From Pohlia nutans (lineage: Eukaryota; Streptophyta; Bryopsida; Bryales; Mniaceae), in contig CM040091.1 of NCBI GenBank assembly GCA_022496805.1, positions 10,282,336-10,346,335 on the forward strand: a stretch of 64,000 nt of DNA. Reading direction: 5' to 3'. This document shows, piece by piece, positions 47,001 through 57,413 of the stretch. Each line of letters starts with the position of its first letter. Position 1 is the first letter of the stretch. Under the pieces are notes generated by a model that saw only the letters and a list, made by a program, of their open reading frames with translations, was not told the origin of the DNA and did no database searches. The position numbers and the translations under genes are program-made.

Positions 47001-49310
47001 ATTTTCACAGGAAGCTCAGCAATTTTCGACGGTAGCTCAGTGACGATTTTCAAGGGGGACGTAACTGAAGTTGGCGATTCAAGTTTTGCAGTGGCAGAAC
47101 TTGCAAGAGCTGGGGAACTGACTGTAACGTCCACAGCTTGAGCAGATCCTTGAGATGTTATGTCATTTAATCGCTTCGGTCGTAGAAGTCTAGGCAATGA
47201 AGTAAGAATATTGTTCTTGCTACTCCTTTGCTTTATATGACCGTTCATTTCATTCATGTCAAATCGCAATGGTTGACCACTGGCAGGGACATCTTCACGT
47301 GCAAGTTCCAATGCACTAACATCTGAAGAAGCGGCTGTCACAGAACCAGATGTGCGTGCAGGTCGCTCCGCATTTGATACCGGGCTTCTAACCCAAGTAG
47401 TATCCATAGTCGATAGATTGCCTATATATGCCGAATCAGTACCGAGACACTATTTAGTCCGTTGAATTCACATCCATGTATGAACCAAACTAGGGAACGC
47501 AACAGTGATCCCCTGAATATCACTCTTAAGAATACACCAAGAAAACATAATGCCATCGGTAGCAAGAATCACACACGTAAACATACCAACATCATGGTTA
47601 CAATAATAGGTGATATAAACTGTAAAAGAACATGATAAACAGAAGCTGCTATTGAGCTCTTGCATTGATTTCCTGACTGATAAAATCAGAAAAGTAAAAG
47701 GGACTCACCTTTAATCTGCGTATTCTTCTGCTTTCCACGAACAATTCCTTTTTCATAGTACGCTTTTAGCCTAGGCACAGGTGATTGCAGTTTGCTGGTC
47801 ATTTGTACAGACTTCACATTGTCTGAATTTGAAGTTGAGTTCTCATTCATATCCGCAAATATCTCAGGGTTCGTGAGTATAGTTGCTGCGACAGGCGCAA
47901 CCTCCTCTGGATAAAAAGTGACAGGTGGTGAATCTGAGCTAAGACTCGGCATTTTTTTCCTTCTACCCCGGCTGCTTCGTCGTTGCATTGCTGGCTTTGT
48001 ACTTCCAGTTCTTACTCGGTCAAATTCTCCACTACCCTGGTTTGCAGATTTACTGTCAAAGGCATGTGCAACACTTTGCGACGCACCTGCTTCCGCGTCC
48101 GCTATATTCTGCTCCAACGAGTTTCTGGTTTTCAAAGCTTCTTCCTGTCGAGTTCTTATAAATTTCACTCCCCCGTTCTCTGCTTTGATAGCACAATCTC
48201 GGCCCTGAGAGTCCTCGAGGTCAGAGCTAACATAACTACGAGTTTCATGCCCACTGCCGTCAAATACAACTATCGGTACAACCTTATGGTCTTCTGGTGA
48301 CAAACTTGAACCCTCTAGTCTAGAATTTGAGTTCATCACATCAATGTTAGGGTCAGTCACAGCGTCGTCGTGTCCATCCAAATAAGGATTATCAATTTCC
48401 CCACTCAAATCATCACTTTTTTCACCTTGGTTGGTCGTATAGTCCGCGTAACAAGACTCTTGATACTGCGTTTCATTCAAAGTATTCTCTGATGTTCCAT
48501 CTGAATGGAATTGATCAACCACAGGTTCCTCATTATCTTCACACCCATCCCTAACTGAGGCATCGTCCTTGATAATATGATCTCCGTATGCTCCTCGCAA
48601 CGACGCTCCGTGGTCGTCCAATTTGTCCTATGTAGTTTTCAAAGTAAATGAACAATTAGCAAGAAGACAGTATATCCGTTTCATTGGGATAGATAACCTA
48701 TCCGGCAGAAATTTGCAAAATGTCATACATGATTGTCATCTATTTTGAATTGCTATAACGGCAGAAATCTGCAAATTGTCATTTATTTTGAATTACTATG
48801 ACGGCAGAAATTTGCAAACTGCGGATGTCAACGCGGAAAGTTGAAGCATAATACTGCGCCGCTCATCCACAAACGATACGCCAGAAATTACATCAGCATA
48901 GCAATACAGAACATTCTGCTGCTCCTTCACAGAAAATCTGTAGAAACTACGTCGTCTGATGCCACTTCGTACATATCTCATGAGTTAGAGAAACCTTCAA
49001 GCAATTGCACGTCACTTACCAATTCTTTTTCATTCTGCTCATCCTGAGAGGTTTGAGAAGGATTCCGCCTCCAATACTTCTTAGACCTGCTCCCATGAAT
49101 TGCACCAGAGTATCTGCCAAGCCCTGCCTGAGCTACTAATCTTCTCCCAGAACCTTTGCTATCTCCCATCATCCCTATGTCGCCAGGGAAAGATCTCCTC
49201 TGCTTCCATCTTGAAAGAGATACAGGCACGATGCAGCTACTGAAATCGTGTCTCTGACAAGGTCCCGCTGGTCTAACAAACACCGATGTCATCGAAGACA
49301 TGGCTCTCAT
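44053..49310 (-). CDS. Plastid-type protein with Kir-like K+ channel module and abnormal filter
   Basis: Nine exons (49310-49020, 48627-47709, 47421-46661, 46363-45826, 45689-45507, 45381-45273, 45089-44954, 44769-44641, 44220-44053) give 1077 aa with all phases closed. Layout: residues 1-50 are rich in S and R and poor in acidic residues (MRAMSSMTSVFVRPAGPCQR), like a plastid transit peptide. About 98-400 is acidic and disordered. About 515-660 has repeats such as KIAELPVKIVKDLPEVV. About 660-730 has amphipathic VSEQVSEVSSQV-type repeats. TM1 is about 793-817, a pore region about 848-875, TM2 about 876-903. A cytoplasmic beta-sheet domain runs from 904 to the end and carries the Kir/KirBac signatures VFARLSQP, LKLVRSESAY, LVRHIIDESSPLYRRTPEML, VIWDAEFEDM and VDHSKLSMWRPV. 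Where KirBac has TIGYGD, this protein has LSTGLQPEIAPLSPY, with the flanking SPY aligned. The GYG filter is therefore missing and about one residue is inserted. Conduction is doubtful; a structural or regulatory role, or altered selectivity, is possible. The start is the first ATG after a non-ATG open stretch. Confidence 0.85.
44278..44507. mobile_element. TTAA-type MITE, family A, in the last introns of the Kir-like gene
   Basis: Starts CCCTAAATAACCAAGAAG and ends GTATGGG/TTAA (44508-44511). The interior matches 17258-17489 (CAGTTTTGAGTAGGTCCTAT, TTCTGGTGATATAAAG). The left TTAA is mutated to CTAA. It sits in the intron 44221-44640. Confidence 0.75.
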
Positions 49311-49324
49311 AGGCAATAATCAAA

Positions 49325-49935
49325 CCTCCTCAGCTAAAATTCAATACACTCATACCGAAACAGTAACAATCGCTTCGTAATCTCTCCAATACACCTTTCA
49401 ACAACTAATCGGAGTTTCAAGCAATATCAAAACAGAAAATACAAGAAAAACTTCTCACGAGAAAAGAGATGACTCTACGAAGAACGATTGATCGTTACGG
49501 GAATCCTTAAGAACCTTCTTCGCAGCTAAAACTCAGTTCCACTCTAAACATTTCTACCTTCGCCAATATCTTTGGAACCTCTAGAATACGAATTTTCAAC
49601 ACCTAATCAGATTTCAAAGCCGTTCTGTAACAAAACAAAATTACTCGTCCAAGAAAGCTTATCAAGAGGAATGATCGACTAATGAGGGAATCCTTAAGAA
49701 CATTCTTCTCAGCTATAATTCAAAACAGTAAACCTCTAGAATAAGGCCATTCTCTAACAGAAAAAATTACTCGTGCAAGAAAACTGAGAAGAACAATTGA
49801 CCGGTACGGAAATCCTAAAAAACCTTGTTCTCAGCTAATGTTCAGATCCATTCTAAGCAATAACACCGAAACAGTAAACAATAGCTTCGCAACCTCTACA
49901 ATCCGAATTTCAACACCTAATCGGATTTCCATCGA
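49325..49935 (-). repeat. Degenerate tandem repeat upstream of the Kir-like gene
   Basis: Units start near CAGCTAAAATTCA at about 49331, 49522, 49710 (shortened) and 49834. They share AATCCTTAAGAAC, CCTCTAGAATACGAATTTTC, CACCTAATCGGATTTC and ACTCGTCCAAGAAA. The array directly precedes the ATG at 49310, so it lies in the 5' leader or proximal promoter. Confidence 0.75.
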
Positions 49936-50582
49936 ATTAAAACATTACTCGTCCAAGAAAATTTATCAAAAGTAAAGAGATGACTCCAGGAAGATCGACT
50001 AATCCTTTGAAAGCCGGCTCCCGTGTACCTGTACTCCCATGAGAGATTGTGGAACAGAGAGGAAGAAGATGCAGAGGAGGTTTACAGCAACAGTCGCTGC
50101 AGCTCAGGTAGGGTTATGAAATGGCGCCATGTGGCAGCGCCTGCACAGACCTCGATTGAAGAAAGCAGCTACTTCTTTTGCACGGAGTAACTTAGCGCAG
50201 AGATCGCGTGACAGAGGCAGCGGCACTTGCCTGGACGAGGAGCTGCTCGGCAATGGCCGAGCCTTCATCGCCATTGATAAACTAGAGAGGCACCTGCCCC
50301 ACTGCGTGGAAGCCATGGAGATGCTTTTCGCTTTTCATCTGGAAATTCTACTTTTTCGTCGCCTTTTCGTCACCTTTTCGCCTAGTTTTCATCACTTTTC
50401 CGCTCAGACGGTCATGACATAAACAATGAAGATCTGTTTCTATCATCTGTCACTATTGTACCGCGTTCACACTAGTGTTGTGGTAGATCACATCTTCATT
50501 CTTTTGGGTCCTGTCTCTTTCCCTACCTGGCCGTCCGATGGAAAATTTGTCCGCTAGGAATGAATTCTAATTCTATATGGAT

Positions 50583-50644
50583 AGATAGATAGAAACACCG
50601 ACCCTATAGAAAGGGCTGGCGTGAATAAAGTGTCCGTTCTTTCT
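50583..50644 (-). mobile_element. 62-bp retroposon with perfect 13-bp target duplication
   Basis: Flanked by ATTCTATATGGAT at 50570-50582 and 50645-50657. Read on the minus strand it is a GAACGGACACTTTATTCACG segment, then a hairpin with AGCCCTTTCTATAGGGT at its core, then a (TATC)n tail. The long target duplication and simple-repeat tail point to target-primed reverse transcription. Related copies: 16384-16440, 59118-59225, 63491-63572, 63803-63875. Confidence 0.8.
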
Positions 50645-50843
50645 ATTCTATATGGATTATAGGGTTGGATGTACGTGCATGCCCGCCCCCGAGTCCAAGT
50701 ATTGATTCATGTAGGTCATCATTTGGTGGGTATACTTTGAAACATGATCTTATCACTTGTGAGAGAAGTATGGACTACAACTCTCTATTTACAAACCCGA
50801 ATTTGAATCCAGTTGCAATGCGGTAGGGTTGTGTAACTTTTAA

Positions 50844-51165
50844 CCCCTAAACGTACCAACCCTTTTAACAAAAGTAGATTTTAGCCTCAAAAGTAGATAT
50901 TAGCATAGCTCAGACGTACATGAGGTGTACATGACAAGACAATTGCAAGCATAAAATCTACCCGACAAATTTGACATACTTGTAGTTAGAGGCCTCTCCA
51001 ATATTATCAACAACTCCCCATCACAAGAGATTTATTGTAATTGGTAAATAATTTAATAGGCTTTCAAAGGTGACTTGGATGAAAATCATCCAAAATTGTA
51101 TGAGAAAGTTACAAAGCTTCAAATATGTTCGTGATCCAGTTTCTCGAAGCTGGAACGTTTAGGGG
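50844..51165. mobile_element. TTAA-flanked MITE
   Basis: Starts CCCCTAAACGTACCAAC after TTAA at 50840-50843 and ends GAACGTTTAGGGG before TTAA at 51166-51169. It abuts the next element and shares that TTAA. The left end matches the TRM4 intron element (CTTAAACGTACCACTCC). Confidence 0.65.
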
Positions 51166-51169
51166 TTAA

Positions 51170-51395
51170 CCCCTAAACGTCTGAACGTGCCGCGGCGACC
51201 AGTAGAATACGGTGTATTTTGGTTGTATTTAGAATGGATTCACACCTTCAATGGGTCTGAGTTTAAAAAAGAAGTTGAAATTTAAATTAGTGCGGTTCTA
51301 GTGAGCTATTAAGATCCCAATTTAGAGTTTCTTGTTAGTAGCAAATCTCACTTATACGACAACGTATATACTATCCCCATGGGACGTTTAAGGGT
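51170..51395. mobile_element. TTAA-type MITE, family B
   Basis: Begins CCCCTAAACGTCTGAACG at the TTAA of the preceding element and ends CATGGGACGTTTAAGGG. It is the inverse of 15743-15966. Confidence 0.65.
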
Positions 51396-51702
51396 AAATG
51401 TCAAGAGTTCAATGTTTTTAGAAATAGTCTTGTGATTTTTTTAAGTATATGAAAACTCGATGCATTTGTGGGAACACTTGCCAACTTGTGGGGTGAATAA
51501 ATCCTCAAAGCAAATTTTTCATCCAAAGCTAGACATGGAAAGAGGCGGGGTGGAATGGGGCCCAATTTGAAGTAAGATATGATTTAACATATGTGGAACA
51601 TTTTGAAAGTTGTTTCAACTTTAATGACATTGCCTTTAGAAACAAATGAACTTTCAAATGCACTTTCACATGTGTTCACACAACTAAGGTGGAGATGCTT
51701 AA

Positions 51703-52263
51703 TCCCTAAATGCCTCCAGTCTTCTACAGATTTGGAGGATTGCAAAGTGCATTATAAAATGCAACTAAGAAGGATATTTTGAACTTGATGTTGAATAGAT
51801 GTTGTACATTATGAATTTTAGATTCTACCTATACGATTAGATCTATGATTGCAATCACCAATAGTTTGTATAAAATACAAAACTAAAATTCAAAATTCTT
51901 TCGCAATTTAGTTATGAATAAAATATTGATGATTTGTAAATGAAATTTGTTGTGATTGGTTGAAATGTAATACTCTAAGTGTAGTGATTTTTGGAGGTTT
52001 TTTGGTTGCTCAATTTTATGAGTTGACTTTTTCAAGAGCACTTTTGATTCATTTTGAAGATCTTAAAATTTTTGGATGAATCACTGCAACATGAAATGAG
52101 CCATAAAAATTTCACAAATCATCCCCTTTCTAATTGGTTCATATACGCATGAAGCTAACTTCCCATAAAATCTTTAGTAAAAACTCCAAACTGCAAAAAG
52201 TCAATGACAGATGAAAAAACTATGTTTGATTCGTCCAAAAAATGAACACTTAGGCGATTAAGG
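51703..52263. mobile_element. TTAA-type MITE, family C
   Basis: Bounded by TTAA at 51699-51702 and 52264-52267, with ends TCCCTAAATGCCT and AGGCGATTAAGGG. Collinear with 26228-26800. Confidence 0.7.
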
Positions 52264-52684
52264 GTTAAAACAACTCATTTAACTATAATTATGGTTTTTT
52301 TAAAAATCAAATTGAGATTATTTTTGGCTGATAAACAAATAAGATTCATGAATAAAAGTGAAAATAAACAAATATAAATATAAATACAAATAAAAAATCT
52401 CAATCAAAATGTAATTTATATGAATTTTGGAAGCAAAAAGTTAGTCACACCTCATTTGTGCCATATAGTTGGTAATTTTCCCCAAACACAAAATACGCAA
52501 TTGTGGGTCAATATATAAAAGGAAGTTCCAAATACTGAGAGTAGAAGGAATAAGCATTCAAACCCTATACAAAATGGGCAGTGATAAACTATTCAAGGTG
52601 GTGTGGCGCCATACCAATTGAAATATGCTATACATACTATTTTTCATTTTTTGATTTCCGTAGTTTAAACTCTGCCAAGCTAAC

Positions 52685-55600
52685 TTATGCAGATTTAGTG
52701 TCGTCTCTGGCCTTCCGAATGTCTGCAAGAGCAGCATCTCGAAGCAGAACAACATCAGTCGTACCTGAGACCATGTGGTACCCGAGCTTCAGCAACTTTG
52801 AGGGTGGATCATCATTTGTTGCAAATCCGCCGAGAAACACTCCTGAAGACTTCAAAGTAGTCTCAACTTCCCTGCCAAAAGCCATGCCAAAACCTCTGTG
52901 AATAATACTCCCAATGTCTGGAAATAACTGTCCTTTTTTTTGGCGTGTTTTAACTTAACGCCTTTTTTCCATAACATTCAGTAGCCTCTGTGACTGCTGC
53001 CTTCCCCCAATAGAATGTAGAATACCCCACATCATTTTATCCCCTCAATGAAATGATGTGGGATATTAGTAGCTATGGGGGCACGTGGCATTAAACAAGA
53101 GCAATCAACCATGGTGAACAGTAATTGAAAGCACTCACTCAATCACAATTCAACAGTGTTCTCTAATTGTTTATTTGATTCAATAGTCCATTCAACTACA
53201 ATTCACTCGTCACTCCATACATAAAGGTGGTTGAAACTAAAAGGCAACCTCTTGGAAGGCTACTGAATGTTATGTCGTTCTAAAAAAGCCGTCTCAGTAC
53301 TAAAAAAATGGTCTATCTTTAATAGAAGTATGTACTTTTTGTGTCACTCTCATTGTCCGCCCCGTTTGAAGTGGACAGGGCTTTTGTCTGAGTATAAAAA
53401 AAAATGCCAAAAACTAGGATAATTATTTTCAAACAGAGAGAGAAAGCGTCTTATTTATACAAATACAAAATTGCACGATTCCTATCCTTCAGAAACCACT
53501 GCAACTTCTTTTTGATCCACTGACCTGAGCAACATTGATGGTCTCTTATCATCAGGCACTCGCAACAAGCCCATGTCCGAACGCAGATCCATAGGTCCCA
53601 TTTGAATACAATCCACTCCGTCCACAGCAGCAATTTCAGCTATATTTTCGACCGATTGCTGAGATTCTAACTGCAAACCATTGCTTACAAGTGTCACATG
53701 AGCAATTGAGGAACGTCGATTCATGGTTTCAAAGTGACCAATTTAGTGAAAAAATATAATTCAGATGGGACCAAATTTTACATCACTAGAATCAGTGAAG
53801 AACATTGCATGTGTTGCTCAAAAAATTAACTAAAACTGCACAAAAGAAAGCCCTAACAGGACCTACTCCAAACTGCTAGAAAAACATGAAGTCTTGTCCA
53901 TTTCTTAGCATGCAAACTAACTAGACCTGCAGCATATTAGATTTTCATGACAGTCTGGTACATCTACTTAAATGTAAGCTTCAATATTCTAAAGATTAAA
54001 TTACTCTGATCACAGGCAAGATACGCAGGCAGGACACCTTAGTACCTTAATAACCCTAAGCGTCTAGAACGCCAAATATGGCCATCTGCATCACTGAACT
54101 TTGAAACAGTGGCATTTTCTCATTTTACCTCGGTTTTTTGATTGTAATACATCATTTAAGGTAGGAGTACCCAATTCCGACATAGTACCTAATGCCGATA
54201 ATTTCTACACATGGCTTTCATTTTAGAACGCAAATCTAAGTATGTCATAGAGCCTTTATTGTTTGTTCATCAAAACGATAAGCCATCTATGGTCTACCTA
54301 GATGCGCGTTCTAAAATGAAAGCCATGTGTAGAAATTATCGGCATTGGGTACTATGTCGGAATTGGGTGCTCCTACCCCAGAGCTCTTGTTCTATACTAC
54401 AAAATCAATAGTGTCGATCGCGTCAAACTGAAACAGATGATTTTCACACAAACAGATGATTTGCAGCAGGGGGTCCAATTTTCCTACACTTAGGGGTTCA
54501 AGTGAAAATTGCAAATTGGAGCATTTTGATGTACCTGGCACATGATGAGAAGGTCATCTTCACAGCGGCTCAGATAAGTGGGATCCATGCCATACCTCGC
54601 AGCTCGAACAATAGGAAAAGCAGCGCCTCTGATACCTGCTCAAGGAAGTCACTTAGTGTAAATCTTAGGTACATATGAGCATACAAAGGGTATTTAATGG
54701 GGGGCTACGAAATAATTGAAATATTCTACTATTTATAGTATATTTAGGGTATATTCCATATATATCCTAGGCATATTCCTAAAATATTCTTGAATTGGTT
54801 TTAAAACACCCTAAGGTAGGAGCACCCAATTCTGACATAGTACCCAAAGCCGATAATTTCTGCACATGGCTTTCATTTTAGAACGCACATCTAGGTAGAC
54901 CATAGATGGCTTATCGTTTTGGTCAACAAACAGTTTTGGTCAACAAACAATAAAGGCTCTATGACATATTTAGATTTGCGTTCTAAACTGAAAGCCATGT
55001 GTAGAAATTATCGGCATTAGGTACTATGTCGGAATTAGGTGCTCCTACCTTATATTACTTCTATAAATCTATAATTTTTATCTCAAATGAATAAAAGACA
55101 CCCTATATTTGTTCTCTAAATTCTTGACAGTGACTTCCCCGGGGATACCTGCAGGAGGGTACCGACACGACCTCACGGCCTCTCTAGCAGCGCTTGCGTC
55201 ATTGATCATAGGAACCATGATGCCTGCAGGCCCTAGGTCCAGAGCTTTCTTCGCCCAGACAGGGTCGTTCACAGGGATACGTATGATGGCCGGCGTTCCT
55301 GTCGAAGCCAGAGCCTGCAGCATCGGCACCGCTGCCATTGTGTCCCCAGGACCATGCTCCAAATCCACCACCACGAAGTCGTAGCCCGCCCAGCCAAGAA
55401 TCTCCGCTACCACTGGCGAGAAACTCACCGAAAAGGCTCCGTAGAGCTGCTCGCCATTGCGCAGCCTCTCTTTCAGTGTGCTACTCCGCCCCTGTACAGT
55501 ACCAGTTAGAAAAGATAAGTAGAAACAACATTGTTGGCACATTCAGATGAGTGCAACTTCAAAAACCCAACGTCTCTATAAAAAATAATACTCCCTCCGT

Positions 55601-57152
55601 CCCAAAGTTATTGTCCAACTTGTTTGCTTGGTATTTCTTTGAGCCAATTTCATTGATCATATTGTAAGAAACATGATTAAAAAAGGTTCCAAATTATGTC
55701 ACTAGAATGATTGAAGAACATTGCATGTGTTCATTGCAACCTAAATAAAATTAGCCACAAGGAAGTATTTTTTTGACCTACTTAAAAAAGCACTTTCAAA
55801 CATGACTTTCAAACATGACAATAACTTTGGGACGGAGGGAGTAATAAACAATAAATAATAAACTTATTATTTCTTGAAAGTAGACTTCGTTATCTCCTCA
55901 ACGAAATTTACGGTTTTCAATTTGGATCATTTTTGTGCCTCCTATTGCATTTCAAAATAGTTGCAAAAAGACCCTGTCTCTGCATTGTTTCTCTTTTCTA
56001 ACTGGTACCGTACATTGTCAAATGACACCTCAGATACAACGAGTGAATCAAGAAAGGTCAAACAAGCTTCATTAGAGTTCTCCTTTACATTTTACTGCAT
56101 TTTCACTTCAATGTGATACAGACACAAAGATTTGAAGACTACAACGGCACCTGAAGCTCAAAAGTTTGCAGTTAAAGGATACAACCCTAATACCTTGATT
56201 AACATCAAAGCATATTTCAACAAGTGTACACCCAGACATCTTTCATATCATCTACTCTAATATCCTCTCTTTCAGTGTACTACTCCGCCCCTGTGCATTG
56301 TCAAATGATGCCTCAGATACAACGAGTGAATTCAAGAAAGGTCAACCAAGCTTCATTAGAGCTCTCCTTTACCTCCAACATTTTAACTTCAATATGATAC
56401 TGACACAAAGATTTGAACACTACAACGGCATCAAGCTTGCAGTTAAAGGATAACCCTAATACCTCGATTAACATCAAAGCATTCGACAAGTGTACACCCA
56501 GACATCTTTCATATCATCTTCTCCAATATTACATCCTTGAATCTCTCACTAAACCCTTGCCACCTGACATAACTCTCACTATCACAGTGGCACAAATTTG
56601 ATAATAAATAGGTTTGACAATTATAAAAAGGATTTTCGACTCCCTTCCTAGATACAGCACTATATTATTGTCAGAATGTCAATGCATTTTAGGCGCATAG
56701 ACAGTAACCTCTTGGTGTATTACGTTCAATGTTAGGGTTACGAGAATAATCAAGATTTTCACCAATTGAGTACTTCTGTACTAAAAGCTACTAATCTGAA
56801 AAAACTTCACACAATGCAGGAGAACACATTCCTGCATGTTCGTCCAGAAAGTAAGAGGGAGCTCAACCTAATTAACTGCGTGTTCTAATGTCGCAGATCG
56901 TAAGAAAAGAAAAGCAATTGAACTAGTTACCGATGCTTTGGTGGCCATGCTCGCTGCTGCAAGAATGATTGACCGCTTCTTCTGCTGCTGCTGCTGCTGC
57001 GACGCCCAATTGTGCGATCGGGTTGAATGAGTAGTGAAGAGCAATCTGGGCGAGGAATTACACAAGGAGGTTAGTTCTGTGGGCTTGGACGAGACGTAAA
57101 GCATCCGCAGCGCATCTCCAGCAATCGTACGCATTGCTGCTGCAGCACACAT
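52685..57152 (-). CDS. HpcH/HpaI-type aldolase family protein, organelle-targeted
   Basis: Class II pyruvate-dependent aldolase fold (2,4-dihydroxyhept-2-ene-1,7-dioate aldolase family); the plant substrate is not known to me. Exons 57152-56931, 55491-55149, 54635-54535, 53670-53525, 52871-52685 total 999 nt (332 aa), all phases closed. Residues 1-70 look like an organelle presequence (MCAAAAMRTIAGDALRML, later SQQQQQQKKR). The domain starts at LKERLRNGEQLYGAF. Family catalytic positions are visible: His about 120 in VVVDLEHGPGD, Arg about 145 in IIRIPV, the metal-binding Glu about 224 (CQLESQQS) and Asp about 250 (QMGPMDL). The C-terminus has VFLGGFATNDDP and GYHMVSGTTDVVLLRDA. Introns carry two foldback elements and other transposon pieces. 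A 20-bp motif array lies just upstream of the ATG. Confidence 0.92.
53720..53905. mobile_element. Family A MITE fragment in an aldolase-gene intron
   Basis: TTCATGGTTTCAAAGTGACC, CATCACTAGAATCAGTGAAG and CCTACTCCAAACTGCTAG match the family A interior. Neither terminal CCCCTAAA end is intact. Confidence 0.6.
54158..54376. mobile_element. Foldback MITE 1, nested in an older element
   Basis: Terminal inverted repeats of about 85 bp start AAGGTAGGAGTACCCAATTC and end with GGTGCTCCTACC. Inner arms contain GCCGATAATTTCTACACATG and its complement. It interrupts sequence that is continuous at 17053-17245. No coding frame. Confidence 0.85.
54812..55050. mobile_element. Foldback MITE 2
   Basis: Same family as 54158-54376 (TAAGGTAGGAGCACCCAATT to GGTGCTCCTACCTTA), with the central loop in the opposite orientation and a short internal duplication, GTTTTGGTCAACAAACA. 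It lies in the neighbouring intron of the same gene. Confidence 0.85.
55591..55841. mobile_element. Stowaway-like MITE, copy 2
   Basis: A 251-bp element with TA on both sides and CTCCCTCCGTCCCAAAGTTA ends. The right half is almost identical to copy 1 at 25770. The left half differs (CAACTTGTTTGCTTGGTATT), so the left arm was replaced or converted. Confidence 0.92.
55842..56930 (-). other. First intron of the aldolase gene with an internal duplication
   Basis: The segments about 56025-56270 and 56300-56520 are diverged copies of each other (ACAACGAGTGAATC, AGGTCAAACAAGCTTCATTA, GTGTACACCCAGACATCTTT). A copy of exon 2 text (CTCTCTTTCAGTGTRCTACT / CCGCCCCTGT) recurs at about 56264-56294. The duplications therefore captured the acceptor end of exon 2. 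Confidence 0.65.
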
Positions 57153-57265
57153 GATCTACGCAAGTTTGAAAATTATTGCGCTTTAGAATGTTCTTCCTTC
57201 GCACAAGTGGAACAGACACGGCAAAGTGTGGATCGGACTCGGTCCTTTCTCATCCAGTGACAAGG

Positions 57266-57413
57266 GCTTCTCAACCCGAGTTCCAATGACTCAACCTGGG
57301 TTCCGATGACTCGACCTGGGTTCCAATGACTCAACCCGGGTTCCAATGACTCAACCCGGGTTCCAATGACTTAACCTGCGTTTCAATGACTCAACCCGGG
57401 TTCCAGTGACAAG
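57266..57413 (-). promoter_or_regulatory. 20-bp phased array of TGACTCA motifs upstream of the aldolase gene
   Basis: Seven near-copies of ATGACTCAACCCGGGTTCCA spaced exactly 20 bp (57286, 57306, 57326, 57346, 57366, 57386, with partial ends). Each holds TGACTCA, a known bZIP/GCN4-type binding core, and a palindromic AACCCGGGTT. The array is 115-260 bp upstream of the ATG at 57152. A regulatory role is inference. Confidence 0.6.

Noticed and set aside
46755..47141. 128-codon plus-strand frame opposite Kir-like exon 3
   Set aside because: Antisense shadow of the repetitive A/V/E-rich exon.
50104..50422. GC-richer frames on both strands upstream of the Kir-like gene
   Set aside because: No homology or splice partners recognised; may be promoter or first noncoding exon.
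57266..57413. CRISPR-like array
   Set aside because: Repeats are head-to-tail without spacers and the genome is eukaryotic; the same holds for the 25-, 116- and 201-bp arrays.
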